A stretch of DNA of 64,000 nt from Bacillota bacterium (GTDB lineage Bacteria > Bacillota > UBA4882 > UBA8346): assembly GCA_023415835.1 (NCBI GenBank), contig JAEZJK010000016.1:7681-71680 (forward strand), given 5' to 3'. Each line of letters starts with the position of its first letter. The stretch's first letter is position 1. A program made the translations under genes and the position numbers. Positions 8,335-16,989 of the stretch are shown here, piece after piece. The notes beneath the pieces were generated by a model. It worked only from the letters and a program-made list of their open reading frames with translations, made no database searches and was not told the origin of the DNA.

Positions 8335-10350
8335 TTATATATTGGTTTGATTAATCTCCAAAAATACCTTCACCAAATCTGGATCAAATTGACTACCGGC
8401 GCAGCGGGTGATCTCCTTTAACGCTTTTTCCGGGCTGATCGCTTCATGATACACCCGCTTATTAGTCATTGCGTCATATGAATCCACAATTGAAAGAATG
8501 CGTGAAATTAACGGAATTTCAGCCTGCTGTAACCCTAGCGGGTAGCCACTGCCATCCCAGCGCTCGTGATGGGCTAGGATCGCTTCGGCGATATGAGCCA
8601 AATCGGGAATTGCCTTAATAATACGATGGCCGATAGTAGGATGTTTCTTCATGACAGTCCATTCCTTAGGAGACAATGAACCCGGTTTAGACAGGATTTC
8701 TTCAGGGATTGCCAATTTCCCGATATCATGGAGGGTGGCCAATAAAGCCAAGTCATCCATTTGATTGGAGGCGAGGCCGATCTTCCGGCCCATCTCAAAG
8801 GCAAGTGTTTTTAAACGTTCGGCATGCTGTTCAGTCTCATAACTCCGTTCGAAGAGCGTATTTTGTAAAGATGAAATAATAGCGTTCCGGGAACTGTTAT
8901 TTTTAAGCAGTTTATTACGGTACATCCGTTCATCAGCAATTTTAATTGCTTCCGATATATTTTGGGAGGCCGATTCCTTGATGGCGTATCCCAATGCAAT
9001 ACTGGGCCGGATCGGGACAAAGGCGGTCTCTTGACATTGCCAGTTAATTTTTTGGCAAATATGTTCAGTGGCTTTGGCGTTGCTATTGGGCAGTAACAAC
9101 AAAAACTCATCGCCACCCCAGCGGATGACCAAATCTTCGGGGCCACAGGAGTTGAGCAAGAGCCGTGACATTTCTTTTAGCAAGTCATCACCGGTTTTAT
9201 AGCCGAAAACGTCATTGATCAACTTTAAACCGTTCAGATCCCCAATTACGATGCTAATTGGTAAATAGTCCATATTATCAAAGGCCTTCAAATTTTCCTC
9301 AAAATACCTTCGGTTAGCTAAACCGGTAAGGCTATCGGTATAATGTAGCTTCCTTAGTATTGCCTCAGCTTGCCTACGCTCAGTGATATCATGGATGATA
9401 CTCATCCAAACCCGATCTCTACCGATGACAGCTTCAACAACATGAATCTCAACCGGGAAGCGGGTCCCGTTTTTACAATAATGGACTGTTTCGAAGGGGA
9501 GCCCCTTTTGGCCGGCTTCCACCAGTTGTTCTTCAATAAGTTTGCGGTCGTAATCGCGGCATAACTGAAAGATATTCATTTCTAGGAGTTCTTCCTTAGA
9601 ATAGCCATATTTGTTGATCGCCGCTTGGTTGGCGTCGATAATTCGGCCGCCTAATCCGACGAAAAGGATAAAATCATTGATATACTTGAAAAGCGTAGTA
9701 AACCGCTCCTTGGAAAGATTGCTTTCTCGCCCCGCCTCTTCAACAATTAGCAGTAGCATTGAAATAGTAGTGATAAATGCAAATAGGCTGGAGATTAAAT
9801 ACCCATAAGGAGCCCAGTTGGGTATATAGCCAATGATGGGTTGGCCTAACTTATGCAATCCCCATAACAACATACTCCAACCAAGCACATTTATAGAAGT
9901 GTATTTTCGAGTACTATTTTTGGTTAGTAAAATGATACCGATTATAATTTGAATTAAACCAAAGGTAACAATGGTAGGAAAATTTGCCAGCCGGGGGAGG
10001 TGGAGCAGGTTCCAATAAAAACTCCAAATGGAGTTGGTGATGGGCAAAAACCAGAGCCAATAATATTTTGATACAGGCAATTGAATCAGTTTTAAGATGC
10101 CAAAGAGTAAAAAGATAATTGAAAATGCGCTAAGGCAATCACTTAAGCTATTTATCAAAAATGAGCCGGGCCGGTATTCATCGGCAATCACTATTAAAAA
10201 ATGAAAACAATTTAGGCTCCACCCGATCATCCAATCTAGGAGAAACCTTTGACGGGCTCGAAACCAAAGAAAAAAGCTGACGAAAGATAAAGTTCCGCTT
10301 AAAATAATGATGGCGATCATTGATAACAAAAGGCTATTTAACAATAGCAT
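8335..10350 (-). CDS. membrane PAS-GGDEF-HD-GYP c-di-GMP signalling protein
   Basis: In this 671-residue sensor the N-terminal about 200 residues form roughly seven membrane helices, followed by a PAS domain (about 215-330), a GGDEF domain (intact RWGGDEF near residue 408) and a C-terminal HD-GYP phosphodiesterase (HDIGKL near 538, HHERWDGSGYP near 597). Both catalytic domains keep their signature residues, so it could both make and degrade cyclic di-GMP. An RxxD inhibitory site before GGDEF is absent (CGPED). GGAGGA touches the ATG at 10350, which is too close; TTG two codons later (10344) has ideal spacing and may be the real start. Confidence 0.9.
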   Translation of the reverse strand: MLLLNSLLLSMIAIIILSGTLSFVSFFLWFRARQRFLLDWMIGWSLNCFHFLIVIADEYRPGSFLINSLSDCLSAFSIIFLLFGILKLIQLPVSKYYWLWFLPITNSIWSFYWNLLHLPRLANFPTIVTFGLIQIIIGIILLTKNSTRKYTSINVLGWSMLLWGLHKLGQPIIGYIPNWAPYGYLISSLFAFITTISMLLLIVEEAGRESNLSKERFTTLFKYINDFILFVGLGGRIIDANQAAINKYGYSKEELLEMNIFQLCRDYDRKLIEEQLVEAGQKGLPFETVHYCKNGTRFPVEIHVVEAVIGRDRVWMSIIHDITERRQAEAILRKLHYTDSLTGLANRRYFEENLKAFDNMDYLPISIVIGDLNGLKLINDVFGYKTGDDLLKEMSRLLLNSCGPEDLVIRWGGDEFLLLLPNSNAKATEHICQKINWQCQETAFVPIRPSIALGYAIKESASQNISEAIKIADERMYRNKLLKNNSSRNAIISSLQNTLFERSYETEQHAERLKTLAFEMGRKIGLASNQMDDLALLATLHDIGKLAIPEEILSKPGSLSPKEWTVMKKHPTIGHRIIKAIPDLAHIAEAILAHHERWDGSGYPLGLQQAEIPLISRILSIVDSYDAMTNKRVYHEAISPEKALKEITRCAGSQFDPDLVKVFLEINQTNI

Positions 10351-10525
10351 TCCTCCGCCGGAAATAAAAGCATTATCCGTATGACTATGTTAAACCTTGG
10401 TTTTAGGATGTTTATGGCACTGGATTATTAATTAAGGATAATATAGTTACACATATTTAACTTTCGACACTTTTGTCAAAAAACTTTAAATAAAAATGTT
10501 CTATAGCTGGGAAGATCATTAAAGA

Positions 10526-10553
10526 GCACCCTATCCGAGACAGGGTGCCTTTT
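10526..10553. terminator. rho-independent terminator between convergent/tandem minus genes
   Basis: The stem is GCACCCT..AGGGTGC with a short loop, followed by TTTT on the + strand and CTCTTT on the minus strand. It lies 16 bp past the stop of the minus-strand rhodanese gene and probably ends the rhodanese/YeeE operon. Confidence 0.7.
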
Positions 10554-10568
10554 AATGGTTTTGAAATC

Positions 10569-11054
10569 TTATTTACCTACTACAGGATAACCTGCTTTCA
10601 GCCAGCCGTTATTCATACCGCCATTTAAAGAACGGGCTTTAAACCCGGCTATATTTAAGAGCGCTGTAGTTTGGCCTCCGGTTTGCCCGGTATAGCAGTA
10701 GACGACAATAGCTTTATCTTTTGGCAATTGGTTAAGGTTTTGGCCTATTTGTTTAAAAGGGATATTGTACGCTCCGGGGATATGTCCCGAGGCATAGTCT
10801 TTTGGGTCGCGAATATCAAGAATATAAATGTTATCCGCTTTGGAACCGACTAATTCCATTAATTCAGCTTCGGGAATCTTGTAAATATGTTCCGGTATTT
10901 TTTCGTAATATGCGACAATAGCTTGCTGAAACAGTTCGGAAGCATCGGTTTGCTTTCCGGGCTTAGGCCAACCACCAATAGTGGCTGCTACAACCAGAAA
11001 TACGAGTACCCCTATTGTTATGGACAGAAGAGCCTTTTGACGATTTTCAAACAT
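10569..11054 (-). CDS. membrane-anchored single-domain rhodanese sulfurtransferase
   Basis: This protein is about 161 residues from ATG 11054, chosen because AAGGAGG lies 8 nt upstream; a longer reading from 11087 lacks a ribosome site. The N-terminus has a hydrophobic anchor (ALLSITIGVLVFLVVAATIGG). The rest is a rhodanese domain with the conserved LDIRDPKDYASGHIPGA and the active-site loop VVYCYTGQTGG, whose Cys would carry the persulfide. It probably acts outside the membrane. It is the last gene of an operon with two YeeE/YedE half-transporters, pointing to thiosulfate or persulfide sulfur handling. Confidence 0.9.
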   Translation of the reverse strand: MFENRQKALLSITIGVLVFLVVAATIGGWPKPGKQTDASELFQQAIVAYYEKIPEHIYKIPEAELMELVGSKADNIYILDIRDPKDYASGHIPGAYNIPFKQIGQNLNQLPKDKAIVVYCYTGQTGGQTTALLNIAGFKARSLNGGMNNGWLKAGYPVVGK

Positions 11055-11097
11055 GGTTAAATTCCTCCTTTTATGATATTTCGCCAATTATTATTAA

Positions 11098-11652
11098 TTA
11101 AAGATTATCGTAATTGGTATTTATTACTCGTTTTTCTTCCCAAAGGTCAACCAGGAAAATGACACCGACTAAAAAGACACTATAAATTATGGCGGCTGAG
11201 AAGTGGTCGATTGGGGTTATATCAATTAAACTGACCTTTCCCAGATCAAAGGCGGATAAGGAGAAGCCCAAATATTGTTGGATTAATGAGAAGGCCAGCA
11301 CTCCAAAAAGTCCGCCAAATACAACATAACGGGCGTCTTTTTTGCCTTCTCCCATGGCACCGATGCTCGTGCCGGGGCAATAACCCGTCAAAGCGAAACC
11401 AACTCCGAATATTAGACCGCCAACAATGGCGGCGATCGGGTTGGCAGCAATTAAATCAAGGGAAATTAACCCTGCTCCGCGCAGGCTGAAAACTCCAAGG
11501 GTGGTTATGGCGACACTAAATAACATAAATTTTGGGATTATTAAATCTTTTAAACGTAAGGCATTGATGATATTTTCAAATTCAAAAGCTCCGACCCGCT
11601 GTAGGATATAACCAAAACCAATACCGAAAATGATTGCCAACCATAGGTTCAT
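11098..11652 (-). CDS. YeeE/YedE family (TsuA-type) transporter, C-terminal-half protein
   Basis: This 184-residue membrane protein has about five helices and the family motif LTGYCPGTSIGA, whose Cys is conserved in YeeE/YedE thiosulfate importers. Canonical TsuA is one chain of about 330-350 residues; here the two halves are separate genes. The ATG overlaps the stop of the upstream half (TAATG), implying translational coupling and stoichiometric assembly. The context of a rhodanese and a CstR-like operator supports import of thiosulfate or a related sulfane-sulfur compound. Confidence 0.85.
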   Translation of the reverse strand: MNLWLAIIFGIGFGYILQRVGAFEFENIINALRLKDLIIPKFMLFSVAITTLGVFSLRGAGLISLDLIAANPIAAIVGGLIFGVGFALTGYCPGTSIGAMGEGKKDARYVVFGGLFGVLAFSLIQQYLGFSLSAFDLGKVSLIDITPIDHFSAAIIYSVFLVGVIFLVDLWEEKRVINTNYDNL

Positions 11653-12173
11653 TACCGCACCTTCTTTCGATAAAGAAATAATGCCGTTGGGATCCCTGAA
11701 GCAAATACGGCTCCGGCAAAAATAAGCCCGCTAACCGCCATCTGGCTCATACCGTTGATAATATGGGAACTAGTACAGCCACCGGCAATCCGGGAACCAA
11801 TCAGGAGTAAAAACCCTCCCCAAAAGGCATGAAACAAACGAAGCTTAGGCCGGTTACCAAATCTCTCCTCCCAGAGCGCGGGGACTTCCGGAGGGTTTTG
11901 TTGGCGATGAATCAGTTTTCCAAATAAACCGCCGAGAAAGATCCCAAGCACTAAAAGCCACTGCCAGCTAACCTGAAGGCTGCTTCCAGTACCGCAAGTA
12001 CCAGCGGTCCAAGCGCTCGCCGGAATAAGCCCTGGCCAAAAAAATTGAGTAATGTACCCGGTTGTTTGGGCATAAGCGGTAGTAGTCCCGAGATGATTAC
12101 CTTTTAAAAAGATAAGAATATTCCAGATACCAAGGGCAATTCCACCGGAAACCCATGACCATTTTCGCTGCAT
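11652..12173 (-). CDS. YeeE/YedE family (TsuA-type) transporter, N-terminal-half protein
   Basis: This 173-residue membrane protein is the partner half of the YeeE/YedE transporter. It carries the signature SRIAGGCTSSHIINGMSQM (the conserved GGCTSGH cysteine motif) and a second CGTGS-containing segment near the N-terminus. The start ATG 12173 is preceded by AAGGAGG with 8-nt spacing. It is the first gene of the three-gene operon (two transporter halves and rhodanese). Its promoter overlaps a CstR/CsoR-like dyad, so expression is likely induced by persulfide or polysulfide stress. Confidence 0.85.
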   Translation of the reverse strand: MQRKWSWVSGGIALGIWNILIFLKGNHLGTTTAYAQTTGYITQFFWPGLIPASAWTAGTCGTGSSLQVSWQWLLVLGIFLGGLFGKLIHRQQNPPEVPALWEERFGNRPKLRLFHAFWGGFLLLIGSRIAGGCTSSHIINGMSQMAVSGLIFAGAVFASGIPTALFLYRKKVR

Positions 12174-12200
12174 ACCAAAGACCTCCTTAATATAATACAG

Positions 12201-12245
12201 ATACCGGTAGGGGTATATTATAAATATAGATTATCACATTTCCAA
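12201..12245 (-). promoter_or_regulatory. promoter with CstR/CsoR-like operator
   Basis: On the minus strand TTGGAA (12240-12245) and TATAAT (12217-12222) are spaced by 17 bp. Immediately downstream of the -10 lies ATACCCCTACCGGTAT (12201-12216), a near-palindrome of the ATACC-N6-GGTAT type recognised by CsoR/CstR-family repressors. The placement would block transcription start. No regulator gene is in the window; the assignment rests on the motif and the sulfur genes it controls. Confidence 0.65.
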
Positions 12246-12364
12246 TTTTAGCGCAATGCCAAAATTAATGGTTTGAATGTTGAAACTGAGGGCTTTATGC
12301 ATATCGGCCTCCTATTCATGGGAATATTACTTACTAAAGAAACTACCATGAAAGGATGGTTATC

Positions 12365-13714
12365 TTGAAAAATAAATTAGTTATCCCCATTTTGTTTCTT
12401 GCCCTAGTCTGTACCGGTGGTTGGGGCTACTCCCAATATCAAGCAAAGCGGCAATGGGAAATAAATGCTGAAAACCATTATCAACGGGCATTTGAGGATC
12501 TAACCGGTGATGTATATAATCTGGATACCCAGTTATCAAAGTCTTTAGTCGCGGCTTCGGGTCCGCAATTAATTAGGTTGATGAACGATAGTTGGCGGGA
12601 AGCTTATGCTTGTCAGGAAGCTATTAGCCAGCTGCCTCTTACTTCGCTAGATTTGTCACGGACTAAAGCATTATTAGCATCAATAGGGACTTTTTGTTTT
12701 AATACCGCCCAAAATCAACTAGCCAAAGGGACCGGCCCAAATGAAGCCCAATGGGGTACGATTAAGAAGTTTCGGGATCGATCCCGGACTGTAGCCCAAA
12801 ACCTGCAGAACCTGAGAGCGGAGTTTTATAACAAACGCGCCCGGTGGCTTGAAGTAGACCGTTTGGGGACATTGAGCGCTGTTGCCCCGGCACTGAATGA
12901 AAATAAGGTTACCAAGGCTTTCCTAATGCTTGAAGACGGATTACGCCGGGTCCCAGATATTGCGTTCGAAGGAAATAACCTTGATTTCGTCCCCAAACCT
13001 ACCGGGCTTACCGGAGGCAATATAACTTCGAAAGAGGCGGTAAGTAAATCGAGGCAATTTTTAGGCCCGGATTATAAAAATGCCAGGCTAAAATATGAAC
13101 GGATCATTAAAGGGGATATTCCCAGTTATTTAATTACTGCGGCAGTCCCGGGTAAACGGGGCAAACAAAGCCAATTAAGCGTCAGCGTCAAAGGAGGCCA
13201 TTTAGTTTGGATGCTGACTAATCGCAATGTCCCTAAAAAAAACCTGAATTTGGATCAATGTGAGGCTAAAGCCAAATCCTTCCTTCAACAGATAGGATAT
13301 CCCCAAATGGAAGGGGTCAGCCGGGAGGAATTCGCCAATGTCGCTATTCTCTCTATGATCCCGAATCGAAACGGGGTTTTACAATATCCGGAATTGGTCA
13401 AGTGTCAAGTAGCCCAAGATAATGGTGAAATTTTAGGGGTGGATTCTGTCCCGTACTTAACTTTCAAAGATCCTAACTCCCCACAGCCGAAGAATCCGCG
13501 CTATACGGAAGCGCAAATCAGATCAAAACTCAACCCGCACCTGAAGGTAGGACGGATCCAGCGGGCACGGGTACTTGATGAGATGTTTAACATAGTTCCT
13601 TGTTATGAGGTTGACGGGACTCAAGGGACGGACCGGTTTTTAATTTACTATAATGCCGCTACCGGTAAAGAGGAAAAAATTCGCCGTGTAGACCGTAACG
13701 GGAATGAACTCTAA
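12365..13714 (+). CDS. ypeB: germination protein YpeB
   Basis: This protein is about 449 residues from TTG 12365, where AAAGGATGG gives proper spacing; the ATG at 12356 directly touches AAAGG. It has a single N-terminal membrane helix (LVIPILFLALVCTGGWGY), a helical middle region typical of YpeB, and a C-terminal half with PepSY-like repeats (AVSKSRQFLGPDY; CEAKAKSFLQQIGY). YpeB is needed for placement or stability of the cortex-lytic enzyme SleB in spores. The usual partner sleB is not adjacent here. A sigma-G type promoter would be expected but is not clearly seen. Confidence 0.85.
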   Translation: MKNKLVIPILFLALVCTGGWGYSQYQAKRQWEINAENHYQRAFEDLTGDVYNLDTQLSKSLVAASGPQLIRLMNDSWREAYACQEAISQLPLTSLDLSRTKALLASIGTFCFNTAQNQLAKGTGPNEAQWGTIKKFRDRSRTVAQNLQNLRAEFYNKRARWLEVDRLGTLSAVAPALNENKVTKAFLMLEDGLRRVPDIAFEGNNLDFVPKPTGLTGGNITSKEAVSKSRQFLGPDYKNARLKYERIIKGDIPSYLITAAVPGKRGKQSQLSVSVKGGHLVWMLTNRNVPKKNLNLDQCEAKAKSFLQQIGYPQMEGVSREEFANVAILSMIPNRNGVLQYPELVKCQVAQDNGEILGVDSVPYLTFKDPNSPQPKNPRYTEAQIRSKLNPHLKVGRIQRARVLDEMFNIVPCYEVDGTQGTDRFLIYYNAATGKEEKIRRVDRNGNEL

Positions 13715-13732
13715 TAAATTTGTGAGGCGCTC

Positions 13733-13762
13733 TTGACAAGAGTTCCCTTTAAAAGATATAAT
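13733..13762 (+). promoter_or_regulatory. sigma-A promoter of serA leader
   Basis: TTGACA (13733-13738), an 18-bp spacer and TATAAT (13757-13762) form a near-consensus promoter. It starts transcription just upstream of the T-box leader. Confidence 0.85.
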
Positions 13763-13769
13763 ACATAAT

Positions 13770-14003
13770 AATACTTTAAGGCTATGAAGAGGAAGAGTAA
13801 CCGTATTTTGGCCTATAGAGAGCTGGTGGCCGGTGAAAACCAGCGCCTATCACGGTGAATCCCCCTCGGAGCAGTGGGAAGAAATAATAGTAAGTCCCAC
13901 CGGGCTAGCCCGATACAGCTACCAAAGAACCGGAATATTTCCGGAAATAGGGTGGTACCACGGCCTTTCGTCCCTAACCCAGACGAGAGGCTTTTTTTAT
14001 TAT
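13770..14003 (+). ncRNA. T-box leader (serine-specific) of serA
   Basis: This is a classic T-box RNA. Stem I has AGTA at 13796-13799 facing GAA at 13857-13859 (loop E), and the triplet after GAA is TCC (13860-13862), a serine codon. The AGAGAGCTGGTGG..GGTGAAAACCAGC distal stem is present. The conserved T-box AGGGTGGTACCACGG lies near 13949-13963. It is followed by a terminator (GCCTTTCGTC..GACGAGAGGC, then T7). Uncharged tRNA-Ser should stabilise the antiterminator and switch serA on. The identity of the specifier fits the downstream gene. Confidence 0.93.
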
Positions 14004-14029
14004 ATTTTTATAAAGGAAGGTGTATCTAT

Positions 14030-15610
14030 ATGGCTCGAGTTTTAGTAAGTGATCCAATCACTCCGGCTGGGATTGGCCTTTTAAAAGAGGCCGGGTTTGA
14101 GGTGGAGGTCAAAACCGACCACACCAAGGAAGAACTGCTGGCGAAAATTAAAAATTATGATGCCCTGATTGTACGAAGCCAAACCAAGGTGACCGCTGAT
14201 ATTATTGACGCGGCTAGAAACCTGAAAGTAATCGGACGGGCCGGGGTCGGAGTCGATAATGTAGACATCGAAGCGGCAACGAAAAAGGGTATTATTGTCT
14301 TGAACGCGCCTGACGGTAATACAGTTTCTACTGCAGAATTAAGTGTGGCTATGCTCTTGGCTTTGGCCCGCAACATTCCTCAGGCCCATGCTTCACTAAA
14401 AGGCGGCGCTTGGGAAAGAAAGAACTTTACCGGAGTCGAAATCAACGGGAAGACTCTGGGAGTGGTTGGAATGGGCCGGATTGGAAGTGAAGTAGCTAAG
14501 CGGATGTCGGCTATGGGAATGAGAGTGTTAGCTTTTGACCCTTTTTTCACCGAAGAGAAGGCGGCTTCCTTGGGAGTAAAGATGGTTAATTTAGATACAA
14601 TCATTACCGAATCGGATTTTATTACGGTACATACCCCGCTTACCGCTGAAACCAAAGGGCTTTTCGGAGCTAAAGAGTTTACCAGGATGAAAAAAGGGGT
14701 TCGTTTGGTTAATTGCGCCCGGGGCGGGATCTATGATGAAGCAGCTTTGGCGGAAGCAATCAAAGCCGGACAGGTAGCCGGGGCAGCGCTTGACGTCTAC
14801 ACTTCCGAACCTCCGGCTGACCGGACATTGATTGATTTGCCGCAGGTAGTAGTCACGCCCCATCTCGGCGCCTCCACTACGGAGGCTCAGGAAAATGTAG
14901 CGGTCGATGTGGCGATCGAGGTAATTAAGGTCTTAAAAGGGGAATCATTTAAAAACGCAGTCAATTTGCCGCCGCTCCGGCCTGAAATTCGGGCTGCCTT
15001 GGAGCCATATTTTGGAGTGGCGGAAGCATTGGGAAAATTTCTGGCTCAATTTTTACCACCGCAACTTACCAAAATTGAACTCAGCTACCTGGGTGATGTA
15101 TCCAAGCTGGAGACTTCATACTTATCGATGCTCTTTATCAAAGGGTTACTCCAAGCTAGCATGGCGGAGGAAGTCAATCAGGTTAATGCCCTCTTCCTTG
15201 CCAAGGAACGCGGCCTAAAGGTCACTGAGAATAAATCGCTCGAATCTAGCATCTATTCTAGTTTGATCAGGATCGAAGCTAAAGTTGACGGCAAAACATA
15301 CACGGTATCCGGAACCATTAATGAGCAAAATGAGGCCCGGATCGTTGAGATTAACGGCTATTATTTTGAAATAGCTTCCTCCGGTAATATGGTTATCATC
15401 GAACATACCGACCAGCCGGGAGTAATTGGGGAAGTAGGGACTATTATCGGCGCTAGCGGAATCAATATCGGAGCGATGCAAGTGGGTAGAAAACAGCCGG
15501 GTGGAATAGCGATCATGGTTTTAAATGTCGACACGCCAATTGATATGAATTTAATTCTAAAAATTGAAAATGCTAAAACCGTAACTAAAGCGCGAGCTAT
15601 TAATTTTTAG
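14030..15610 (+). CDS. serA: D-3-phosphoglycerate dehydrogenase
   Basis: This enzyme of 526 residues, the usual length for the long form, oxidises 3-phosphoglycerate with NAD+ as the first step of serine synthesis. The NAD-binding loop VVGMGRIGSE is near residue 144, catalytic Arg is in NCARGGIYDE, and the His motif is in TPHLGASTTEAQ. An intervening domain is followed by a C-terminal ACT domain (about 450-526, MVIIEHTDQPGVIGEVG), which commonly binds serine for feedback inhibition. The start at ATG 14030 follows GGAAGGTG; longer upstream readings run through the T-box and are rejected. Regulation is by the serine T-box. Confidence 0.95.
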   Translation: MARVLVSDPITPAGIGLLKEAGFEVEVKTDHTKEELLAKIKNYDALIVRSQTKVTADIIDAARNLKVIGRAGVGVDNVDIEAATKKGIIVLNAPDGNTVSTAELSVAMLLALARNIPQAHASLKGGAWERKNFTGVEINGKTLGVVGMGRIGSEVAKRMSAMGMRVLAFDPFFTEEKAASLGVKMVNLDTIITESDFITVHTPLTAETKGLFGAKEFTRMKKGVRLVNCARGGIYDEAALAEAIKAGQVAGAALDVYTSEPPADRTLIDLPQVVVTPHLGASTTEAQENVAVDVAIEVIKVLKGESFKNAVNLPPLRPEIRAALEPYFGVAEALGKFLAQFLPPQLTKIELSYLGDVSKLETSYLSMLFIKGLLQASMAEEVNQVNALFLAKERGLKVTENKSLESSIYSSLIRIEAKVDGKTYTVSGTINEQNEARIVEINGYYFEIASSGNMVIIEHTDQPGVIGEVGTIIGASGINIGAMQVGRKQPGGIAIMVLNVDTPIDMNLILKIENAKTVTKARAINF

Positions 15611-15682
15611 GCGCCATCCCTTGCTTAACCGCATATTATAATTGATAAGTCCAGGAGTTGTTCTGGTAAAGGAGGGATTTGA

Positions 15683-16048
15683 ATGAAGAATTCTCATTCT
15701 CCTAAAACCCTCCACCTGTTAATTAAGGCTAACTGGCTGGTAGATAGCATTACCAATCTCGGTGGTGGCTATTTAATTCACCTGGCTTATCAAGCATCGG
15801 AAATAGACCCGGAAGTGCTCAAAGATATTATGAGTCAAAAGTGTGGAGAGGGAGTATCGGGAGAGATTATCCAGTTTCGGCCGGAAAAAAACCGGCCGGT
15901 GGCGACCTGCGAAGTTTTTCGGATTGATGACCAAAAGACAGGATATCGTTTCGAACTTCGGATTTTAGAAGTAGTTCCGTATTTACGCAAAACAAGGGTT
16001 GACTGTGATTCACTTTATTTATGCCATTATTCGGAAAAACCGGCTTGA
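15683..16048 (+). CDS. hypothetical protein, 121 aa
   Basis: This small soluble protein has a strong ribosome site (AAAGGAGGGATTTG before ATG). It contains three or four cysteines spread through the chain (QKCGEG, ATCEVF, VDCDSLYLCHY), which could bind metal but do not form a recognisable motif. No family is recognised. It lies 72 bp after serA, outside any obvious operon signal, and its own 3' end forms the first half of a strong terminator, so it is likely the last gene of the serA transcript or a short unit. Confidence 0.65.
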   Translation: MKNSHSPKTLHLLIKANWLVDSITNLGGGYLIHLAYQASEIDPEVLKDIMSQKCGEGVSGEIIQFRPEKNRPVATCEVFRIDDQKTGYRFELRILEVVPYLRKTRVDCDSLYLCHYSEKPA

Positions 16049-16062
16049 AAAGCCGGTTTTTT
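16035..16062 (+). terminator. rho-independent terminator
   Basis: AAAACCGGCTT-GA-AAGCCGGTTTTTT begins inside the last codons of the 121-residue gene and ends in six Ts. It is a very strong hairpin. Confidence 0.9.
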
Positions 16063-16272
16063 ATCGAAAATCGAATAGCATAAGATTGGCTAAGGGATCC
16101 ATATTATAAGTAAAGTTGAAAGTTTAAAGCCAAAAAGTTCAATGTCAAAACCCAAGTCCTAAAGGGTCATGCCCAAAGGGGCTAAATGTAAACCTAAGGC
16201 CATCTTTTTAACCTTTAGGTTTCACATCGGGCTAAAAGGACAACATCAAAAGTAAAAGTTGGAGGGTGCCAA

Positions 16273-16989
16273 GTGTTATTAGACGTCTTAGTCCTGCCTC
16301 AACTCGGCAATAACCGGGCTCAAGCTAATAAGCGAGTTATAGTGCTTGATATTTTAAGGGCCACCAGTACTATCGTCACGGCTTTAAACAATGGGGCAAC
16401 CGAAGTCATACCAGTCCAGGAAAATGATGAAGCTTTGAACCTGGTCCGAAGCATCGGGCGAAATATCTGCCTGTTGGGAGGGGAGCAAAAAGGGTTTAAA
16501 ATTGAAGGGTTCGATCTGGGAAACTCGCCGCTTGAGTATACTAGGGAACTGGTTTCCGGCAAAAAAGTAATTTTTTGTACCACCAACGGAACCAAGGCGA
16601 TTAAAGCGGTTTCAAGCGGGGCGGAGGTTTTAATCGGGTCTTTTTTGAACCTGAATCAGATAGTAGATTATTTAGTTGGTAATATTCAAGACACTACGCT
16701 GGTATGTTCAGGGAGAGAGGGAACCCTTAGCCTGGAGGATCTCGCCTGCGCCGGGATGATTACCCGGTTAGTAACGGAAGCTATCGAGGCGGACTTGACT
16801 GACTCGGCTAAGGTGGCGCTGTATACCGCCAAACAAATCGGGAGGGTCAGTTTGGAAAAGTTTATTAGCGGAACGGAGCATGCCCGGTATTTAATAGAAA
16901 ATGGGATGGGTAAAGATCTTAAAGTTTGCTCGGCCATAAACAGTACTCCGATCCTGCCTCGGTTTGAAGGCGGGAGAATATATATCTGA
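16273..16989 (+). CDS. comB: 2-phosphosulfolactate phosphatase (ComB family)
   Basis: This 238-residue protein has the characteristic ComB motifs VLDILRATSTIVTAL (residues 24-38), LLGGEQKGFKIEGFDLGNSPLEY (about 73-95) and CTTNGTKAI (about 104-112). In methanogens the enzyme removes phosphate from phosphosulfolactate in coenzyme M synthesis; in many Firmicutes it is present without that pathway and its role is unclear. It starts at GTG 16273 after GGAGGG. The stop abuts the convergent UPF0210 gene with no gap. Confidence 0.88.
   Translation: MLLDVLVLPQLGNNRAQANKRVIVLDILRATSTIVTALNNGATEVIPVQENDEALNLVRSIGRNICLLGGEQKGFKIEGFDLGNSPLEYTRELVSGKKVIFCTTNGTKAIKAVSSGAEVLIGSFLNLNQIVDYLVGNIQDTTLVCSGREGTLSLEDLACAGMITRLVTEAIEADLTDSAKVALYTAKQIGRVSLEKFISGTEHARYLIENGMGKDLKVCSAINSTPILPRFEGGRIYI

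Noticed and set aside
13833..14045. Open frames reading through the serA leader (including a 52-codon N-terminal extension of serA)
   Set aside because: The DNA is a T-box RNA with stem I, T-box sequence and terminator; serA has its own ribosome site and ATG at 14030.
16064..16260. Possible regulatory RNA between the 121-residue gene and comB
   Set aside because: Only AAAG/CCTAAAGG-like low-complexity repeats are seen, with no consistent stem set or known consensus.
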